Part shown: positions 23,901 to 33,893 of the stretch, in pieces
How positions within the stretch are numbered: the stretch's first letter is position 1
Layout of the letters: each line of letters starts with the position of its first letter
Assembly: GCA_012934845.2 (NCBI GenBank)
Contig: WNNJ02001223.1
Span: 84,424-148,423 of the forward strand
DNA: 64,000 nt
Direction of reading: 5' to 3'
From: Pomphorhynchus laevis
Lineage: Eukaryota; Acanthocephala; Palaeacanthocephala; Echinorhynchida; Pomphorhynchidae
Program-made: the position numbers and the translations under genes
The notes under the pieces: model-generated
What the model was told of the DNA's origin: nothing
Database searches by the model: none
The model's input: the letters and a program-made list of their open reading frames with translations, nothing else

Positions 23901-26900
23901 ATTTAATAAATTTATATTTATATCAAGTTAAAATTTAAAATTGAAATTTAAAATAAACGTCATTTTTATGAATTGACTAATAAATAGCAGACGTTGTATC
24001 AGAATAAGAATTAGAGGTCATCAGGAGGAACTGCTATGCTATCAGGTTTCGGCCCATAACTAATCTACCCAACATAGCAGCGGGGTCAAATACGCGCTAA
24101 TGATGTATTTCCTCTGATAAAATTTGATATTTCAGTGTACCTTATTCTAATACAAACCATATTGTTTATTACATATCTATAAAACAATTTCGCTTAATAT
24201 TTTAAATAAATTTTTAATAATATTTCGCTGTTTTGCATATTGTAAAATTATAAAAAAAAAGAAAAAATCCATTAATCTTGCTTGGAAATTAGTATAAAAA
24301 TAATGTCATTTCAAGAATACATAGTTTTAGTATTTCTGACAGAGGTTATATTACCGGGAAAACAAAATTCACAGGTTAATAATAAATTGTCAGTAGAGCA
24401 AATCAGATCAGATAACTGAGTCTACGTATTTTATACGATATAAAAATTAAAAATAAAGATAAATAATAAATAATTATAAAATATTTTATACAATTTATAT
24501 TTTTATTAAGTTATAATTTAAAATAAAAATCAATTTTTATGAATTAACTAATAAATAACAGACGATGTATAAGAATAAGGATTAGAGGTCAATCCTTAAG
24601 GATTAGAGGCCAATTAAGGATTTAATTTAAAGACTATAGCTAGCACTTGTAGAAAAGTTGTTTACATTTTGATAAAATATCTATGAAAATAAAATAAAAC
24701 CTATTTTTATGCTCTATTTGTTAAGTGATGATATAGTAAAGACGGTATAGTGAAAGCAATTTAGTGTTTGAACACTTAATAGTAAAGATGTTTAAAAAAT
24801 TAAATTAAATTATTTATCATACAATTACATAATTATTGAACAATATCATTTAAGGACTGTTTAGTAAATAATTCCAAAACGAATTTGCTTATCTTGGAAC
24901 ATCTATTAATTTGTGTTTTAAATCCCAAATCCCTTTTGCTTATAAACATCGGGTTTTGTTATCAATATAGTCTTATCGACTTTTTAGTATTTTACTAAAT
25001 ATACTTGTAATGTTATGGTTTTCCATTTTAGGTCAACTTGGGTCATTTGAACGATAAAATTGCCTCAATGCAAGCAGTCACTGCTAATTTGGTTCTTGTA
25101 CAGGTGCCGTAGTTTTACACGTCATTTTCATTTACTATTTCTTTTCAAAGAAATGCTCAATGAGTTACTGAATTGGGTTAATTTGTATAATAAATTGAAT
25201 TTGTAATTTGATTGTAATAATTGAGTTTGTAATTTGTATACATACATAGTATTTGTATGTACATAGTATATACTATGTACATACATACATAGTATATACA
25301 TACATAGTATTTCATTTCGAATTTTTTGTTCGACGTTTAATATTGTAATTTCATAATTACTAGTGTCATCAAATCAGTTTACTGCATCTACGTATTTGGT
25401 ACTATATATGTAAATTTGGAAATAACTCTCTTAATCTTAATATTTTATATTATTTACATTTATACAAATTCATATATTTTTTTACTCACGAGTTGAAATT
25501 TATTTTTTAATACTTTGTTGATATTTTACTATTTTCTGCTTGATGTTATTTTTATAGTAACCTAGTTTAAAATATGCATCTATTAAATTATTTAAATGAT
25601 TTTGAAGAAAGCCAATATCATTACACATTGTTGCAATTCTTAAAATTTCATTATTTAATGTATTATATTGCATTTTATAGCTTTAGAATTTTTCAGAACC
25701 TAAAAGTTTAAGAGCTTTAATACACCATGTTTGTTTGAAAAAGCCAAAAAGGCGAAACGTCAACGAAGTAATCGTTTTTTTTATTGTTGCAATTGGTGGT
25801 GTTACCTAATAAATTTATAAAAAATACGATCTAAAAAGATCCCACATAAGGTCTATGCCTGCAATTCTTTATATATAATCATCCTAGATTTTATGGAATG
25901 TTTTCTAATATAAAGCGTCCAAGAAATTTTAAGACATGAATACTTAATTGGAGTATGTTGCTCGATTTGTTGAAAGCTATTTACACATAATTACGATATA
26001 GTAAATAGTATTTTAATCCGTAAATTATAATTCGAAGAAGTTTATTTTATTTTGCTATTTTTATTTCAAACAATTTAACAATTTAACAAACTATATACTA
26101 TATCGTTGTCCTATTACCGACACACTTAATGAGCTTATAATTAGCTCTTATTTTGCTTTAATTAAATCACTAAGACTCAATTGTATAGTAGATAGATCGA
26201 AATGATTGACAGGATTTAGAATCGTACTTAATGCATTTTTTTATTCAGAAGTTGCTATTAATTACTTTTTTTTTATAAAAAATTCATATTCACTATGTGA
26301 AGCGAATGATAAGCATTTGCTTATCTTTATCTTTTTTAGCGTGAAAAGCACAATCGCCATCATAAACAATTTATTTGCTACTTTTTGCCTACAATATTAC
26401 AACAAATATAAAATTTATAATACATATTTTTTAGGTTAGTAAGTACTATATATTTTCTTAAGGTCCAAGCTGTTGTTGTGTCATTTGTCGCTTCATTTGT
26501 CTGTGTTATTTTGGCTTACATGTCGAATAACACAGTTGGTTTTAAGCAAATGATTATCGTTTTGTCGTCAAGTTGCTCTACCGCTTCGGTTGCTGGTCTA
26601 ATGACTGGTAAGTACACTGTGTTACCTTGTAACCTATTTAACTTTGTACTGTTCCTAGATGCTAATTAAATTAAATCAGATGTTTTTAGGCTTGATTATT
26701 TGTGGGATTATACTTCTGTCCCACTTTTACAATTTTAATCCTGATAACTTGGCAACACCTCTTGCCGCTGGACTTGGTGATCTCACAACACTACTCGTTC
26801 TTATTGGTGCTTGTTCGTTTTACACATGGGCTTTCGGTAAGTTCGCATTAGTACACATTTAAATTCGTCATACATTAGTATATATATTTACAATCTTGCT

Positions 26901-29900
26901 TTGCATAAGTAGTTGATAATTATTTACAATATCGTGGATCTGATTTCGCAAACTTAAATATCTTTTAAATATATTCAATAAATTGTAACCTCTATAAATC
27001 TATGATGAAAATATAATTTATTTGGTCACTTTGCTACCCGGCATTGGGCTACACAAAATAATCAAATTTACATATATCAAGCAAAATTTATAAGCAATCA
27101 AATATTCAATGTTTTATTATTAGCGAAATTGCCGATATCGTTTAAGTTCATCTTTGAAAGGTAAGAACAGGAAAAAATTTGAAGTAGGGAACAACGAGAT
27201 TTGAAACAGTAAATACATCGGTATGTCGATGTGCAATTATGAACGGGGATGCGAATATTGCAAAACATGTCATGATAACCGTGGAATGAAACTCTCCAGA
27301 TTAGCAGTATCTTTATCGAATGTGGATTTCTTCAATTGGTCTGAGGGAAGGCTGGAATACAATCGTATTTTGCATTTAAACAAGAAATCTCACAACGAAA
27401 GTGCTCTAGATTCTTGAGAAATTCTGGAGTTTGCGAAGGTGAAGGAGTTTACTCAGATTTATATATATAAATGAAGTATCTCGGACAGCCCTACTATTAC
27501 CGTAGATGAGCACTTATACAACACACTAATTACTCATTTCACGAACCTCCATAGGCAAGTGTCATACTTTATAATTGTATTTGCAATATTTATGTAACCC
27601 CGGTTGCTTTATTTATACACTCTAACAAATATAACATTCTATGTTAAACAGATATATTGCTTCAGTGAAAATACACCTTTCGTGTGCATTTATTGTCCAT
27701 CATCTTTTGAGAGATCATAAACTGTTAGTAAATGAAATAAAATAAACAAATATTCACATAATACCAGTTTCATTGAAATAATAACATCGCATATTAAAAT
27801 ATAATTGAATTAAAACAATTTTCATATAATATAATTTTCTATATTTCTACTTAGTTCTTTGTTCTAATTTTTAAATATAAATAGATGCAAACAGTGTTAC
27901 CATTTGTTCAATGCATAATTTTTAAATATAATCTGCCGACGATTATCGGTATTTCAATCGATTTTGATTTAGACGTTTGTGTTGTTTTTATTTTAGATGC
28001 GGCACGATGGATTATTGCCGTGATTATGACAGCCCACTGTATTTTATTTATACCTATGCTGGTATATTCATATCACAATAGTTGGTCTCGTCCAACTTTA
28101 ATACACGGATGGACTCCTATATTTTCTGCTATGCTAATAAGCAAGTAAGTTGCCTATGTATTCTCAAGTTGTTTTCGTTTTACTTTTTTGATTCACTGAT
28201 TTAGATATCGTTCGTGTTTGTAAAAGCAACTTTCTTTAAGTATTAAAAAAATCATTTTTTAATTTTAGCTTATAAAAAATCATTGAAAATTGAAAACATT
28301 GAAAACAAGCTCTCGATTAAAACAGTCAGGTTTCGTAATTATACATAATGTAACGATAAAAACTAGTTTGCTTTATCGAGCTAAATCATACCGTGTTAAA
28401 ATTAGTTTATACTTTTATTACTCTCAGTTATTTAATTAAGTTATTGTTATGTTGAGCAATCAAATTAAAAATAATATACGATTAGATTATAAAGTTGAAA
28501 ATTTCACACAAGTGTATTGTGTTCTTACTTAAATTATTGTCGACCAAATCATACCAATTAAACAAACCAAGATGATTTCGTAGTTTTATAAACTAAAATA
28601 AAGAATCACAGCATATCATTGATGTCATCTTAAGATACAAGAAATTATTTAGTTTGTAGCTAAAGATGTTAGCAGTAGCTGCCGAAATATTGTAATTATT
28701 TTAGATGTAAATATGTTTTTTGTTCTTTTAAACTGAAATTATAAAAACTGGAATATTTGTAGATATTTTTAACCACACTAGACACTTAGGCACTTCTCAA
28801 ATAGAGAATAAAATAGCATAAATTAATTTTGCACTATTTTATTGAACACTTTTAGTGTAATTAAGTGAGAACGATATACAAGAAAACTGATAATAATTAA
28901 CTGATGATAATTATTGAATGTTTTCAATCAAATCGTCACTGCCTTATTTTCTGTTTGAAATCGATTTCTATTATTTTAATAATAATAATTTAAAGAACCC
29001 AGAATATTTAGATATTTTTCAATGATCAATTTACCGTCCTTTTCAAAGTTTAAATCAAACGGTTCGTAATAGTTCGGATAAGCTTCTAATTACTGGTTAC
29101 TTTGAATAGTTTTGATAGAACTAATTTAAAATTGTTGAGTTGCTTTCTGAAAATATAGATGATACATTTTGCTTAGGCCGAAAAGATTAAATAGTAATAT
29201 CTTTTTTTTTGACAAGAAGATATTATAGAATTTTCTAAAGCAGATGTTTAAAGCAGATTTAAAAGTATTGTGTATGGAACAATGAAATTTTGTATATCAT
29301 GATCTATTATTTTTATAATACATATTATTTTCATTCATTCGGACAATGAATGCCAGTTGCATATTAGCCACTAAGTTACATTATTCATGTGTCATTTGTT
29401 TATTGCTCTTATTTGCTTAAATTGCTTCTTTCAAAAGAATTTTATCTAGTAAAGTGTAGTAATTTGTTTCTGTTAAATTGTTTTAAATTGTAAATTATAA
29501 ATTGTCTTTAGTTGCACCGGATGGATCCTTGAGCATGCATCGTCAAGATACAAGAATTTGGTGCTGTTTCTTGTTGTAATGAATGGTAAAGTTGTTGTAC
29601 TTTTAAACATTTGTTCAATTTTCGTTCAATTATGTTCCCAATTATATCCTATTATTTATTTGACTAGTGACCTACGCATTGTGTGTTTATATAAACTGGC
29701 ATTCGTATCTTAATGTACTCCAAGAGCACACAGTTAGGCGTGCACCTCTTTTGCTACATGACTTTGCTCAATGATTGCCGTCTTTAAGATTTTCAGTTTA
29801 AGATGTTCTATTTCTAATTGATTGATTTTACTACAAACAGTACATTTTTTCCATAGATAGCAAGAAATCTTCGTTTTCCCATTATTCAAACTGGGGAATC

Positions 29901-32900
29901 GTTAAGCCCTAATTATTTCGTAAGTAAAATTTTTTCATTTTTAAGGTATCCGGCGCATTGTTTTCGCTCTATAGGGCACTAGTCTATTCTTGCAAACATT
30001 AAATTAATATGTTTTAAACATTAATATTAATATTTAATATTATATTAATATTTTTAGGTAAATTAACACGATATATCTATATTTGCCATGAGGTAATATT
30101 TACATACAGTAATAAATTAATATGGTTTGTATTTTAGAATGATGTATATAATAGGTTTTAGTTGATAGGTATTTATATATATTTTCATTAATATTTCAAT
30201 TACCTTCGGCTGTGATCACCTGCATACTCAATATTATATTAAATTAAGTAATGATTACCAGCAACACTATTGCTGGTATTTTTTTTACTTAATTATGCAT
30301 ATGTCTTTCACGCTATTAACATGGATATGGAATAAAGATGTTCATAATCAGTATCAACTAGTCCATATTTTGACGGTCGTCATCTCTTTATTATAGCTGG
30401 TTTATTAACTGCGACTGTGTATATTTTTTTCATGTTTTATACACTGTATTTCAAACTATCTGATTTTTTTCACGCTACAACTGTTCGAAATACTTTTTTT
30501 CATGTATATACTTCCATACATTTTTAACATTCTTTGCAAGGCACTGGAGGGAACATTGTTTCTGTACAAGCCAGTCGTTTATGCACTAAATTGGGTAAAA
30601 TTAATCAGATGCTAGCAATCGCTGACGAACAACGACTTCAAACAATCAGTGCTTACTTATCCGTCCAAGTCGCTCAGAAACAACGATGCAAGAAAGATAG
30701 ATTGCGTATTCTTCGTAGCTCTTACAATGAAGATGTTAATCAATTTAAACGTCTTCTATGGGGAACATGTAAGAAAAATTTACTTATCCAATGTAATATT
30801 ATTTCTAATGCGCCATGGTATTTCTAAAATTTAGTCATCAAATGCAGTTTGTTTTTTAATAGCTACTTTTCAGCCCTACACAATGGCAATATTTAAATCT
30901 TTTGATCTAATATCGTAGATACATACTAAAATATGTATATTATTTTGTGTAAATAATAAATTCATTTCTAGATTTTTGATTTGTTTGTAATTCTGTTTAT
31001 TAAAAATACATACGAATTATCTTTATAATCGTAGATGATAACAACATTTTTCTATTGTACTTTGATTAATTATCTCATATATCTTGCCGTTGCTTGACTC
31101 TTATTGAATATACTCTATTATAGTCGCTAAATATAATTTATGCGTTTTATAACTCTCTCTCTATTGTTGTGTTCCCACATCAGATAAAGTAAAGAAAAAA
31201 AATCATCATTTAAATCGTATTTTTTCAATTTACATAATGATATCTTCTTCAGCGTATTGCAATCACAAAAGATTTTCTTTCCGAACGTTCGGATTAAGAA
31301 AATAAATAAATTCATTTGTGTTTTATTAATGAAGTGATAATTTTTTAAATAGTTAATAATTATCCATTATTAATAAAAAGTTATTGGAGCTGGATCGATG
31401 AAAGAATGAAAATTTCACTTGATATTTCGCTAACTTCTTCTAGCATCTTCAGAAAATTACTTATAATTTTCTGAAGATGCTAGCAGCAGTTAGCGGAATA
31501 TCAATAAAAAAATATTTTTTCTCTGAGCCAACTTCTATAATTCTTTCAGTGATAATTAATCAATTAAGCAAATAAATTTCGGAATTGAAATCATAGCTGA
31601 TCTTATAGCTGATAATTATAACTGATAGCCTATTTGATATATACTGCTGAATCCACGTTTCATCAAATTTATTATTGTTAATATTAAAATTAAATATGTT
31701 CTAGGGAAAGGGGGTATAAGTCAGCAATCACATCGGATGACTGTCATAATATTATAATTTTTCCTTTAATATTCCGTATTATTGTCGCTATATAAATGTC
31801 TTTGTGATTCAACTCTCCTTAAAAGTTATTTTCTGTAAAATCTGAATAAAAGATAATCGAAAATATAATATAAGCTGCAGAGGCTTTATGCATCATCAAA
31901 TTACATTGTAGTTCTAATGTAACATTCAAAATATCACATATTTCTATAACTTAAATATTGTATCATATTATCACAGTCTTTTTGACAAGTTGTAAATTAA
32001 ACTTCATCATTTTCTATTTATCTTTCAATTAGCCAGAATTACATTGGTCCATTCCAATAGGGAATCGATCGTAAAAATATTGCTATTGATCAGCTTGAAC
32101 TAATTACATTTTATTTTTTGCAGCATCCGAAGCCAAGGCCGCCCGAATACTAATTCTGATTGTAATTCCAAGTCACATCGCTTTGCTTACAGTATCTTGG
32201 CTATTCCCACATGGACGTTTTCATTTCACATTTATTTTTGTGGTCATCTATCTTGTAGCTGCTTTAATACAGGTGCGATATTCTAAAATACATTTTCTAT
32301 CGTAATTACAATTGCAGTCGGATTTGATTTGTACAATTGTATTTCATTTGATAATCGCTTTATCTGATAATTACACACTCAGTTAAAATATAGATTATAG
32401 GTCGAAACCTATAATCTATCAAATCTTACAGATGTTAGTTTTTTTGATGTACTGATTTCTACAAATATTGATTGTATTATTTTGCTAAATTGTATCCTAA
32501 AACATCTATGCACTTGTCAGTAGATCGAAAGGAGACAGACTAACAACGACATATATAACACCATCACATAGAAACGCAATAATAGTTTTGAGGAAGAGAT
32601 TGGTTTAACAGTTTAATGTTCAACTTTGGAATGTATAGATATGTATATATAAATTTTTGTTTTAAAATATTTCATTTAACTTGATTGCATCTATGAGCTG
32701 AAATTGTTCTGGTTGTGGGACGAATTTATCCTCACAGGTATTGTTCCTATTCTTTATACAGCAGGACGCTACTAATCACCCAGGCTGATTAGTAGCGTCC
32801 TGCTGTATCACCCATATTGAGTAGTAGTGTTTTGCTGGATCACGAATAGGAACAATATCTGCGAGGATAAGTCGTGCCACAACCAGGACGAAACGTTTCA

Positions 32901-33488
32901 TGTTGAAACTGGAAATGAACTACGTCTACTTGCTTTACGTGTGCGCACCTTGATCCAATGAACTCAAGCCATTCTTAATCGAACTCAAACACAATGCTAG
33001 ACACATGCTTAGTCCTTATGAAACTCACCAGTAGCGTGAGCTATTATCCATTATAATGATGGATAATCCATTATCACTTTATTCATTATCACTTTAATTT
33101 ACAGTGACATAAATATATTTATGTAGTTCTCTGCTGATCTATAAATAGATCCCATTATATTTTTAATAAGTAGGAGTTGAAAAGCAGTTCAGTATGCAGG
33201 AGGGATTGCATTTATATTTTAAAAAGTTTCGTATTGAAACTTGGCACGAACTACATCTACTCGATTTACGTGTGCGTCCAATCATCCTATGAATTTAAAC
33301 CATGAGTATTCAAACGTAGGCATAATGATAGTCACATGTTTCGTCCTAATGGGACTCATCAGTAGCATAAACATGTCTCCCATCCCCTGCCACCGTAACA
33401 CACAATATCACAAGTATTTGATTTAGTTCTTAACTGATAACTACATATATATGTCATTTACAGCAGTTCATATATTGTTTACCAACTT

Positions 33489-33524
<36 letters not shown>

Positions 33525-33854
33525 CGAATAGTTGCTAGGTCACACGAGGTGACTTTCGCATTGGAAACCAGCTACAGAATCCTTCCTTCATGATATCCAA
33601 TTCCATACACCCTTATGAGCCCGGGGCTACCAACATGTGGCAAAAAGCGGGCGAAACGAAAACGGTTGTGGCAATGGCGCCGTTAGTAGTCAGGGTGTAT
33701 GGAATTGGATATCATGAAGGAAGGATTCTGTAGCTGGTTTTCAATGCGAAAGTCACCTCGTGTGACCTAGCAACTATTCGTTACATAAATAAGAATCCAT
33801 CAAAGGATCACCAGTCCCGATTCCAATCGATCTTCATGATCTCAAACGGTAAAA

Positions 33855-33893
<39 letters not shown>

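Noticed and set aside
27885-27996. Extension of SLC41 exon 7 upstream to the ATG at 27885
   Set aside because: It would break the phase with exon 6, and the acceptor TTTTAG at 27991-27996 fits exactly.
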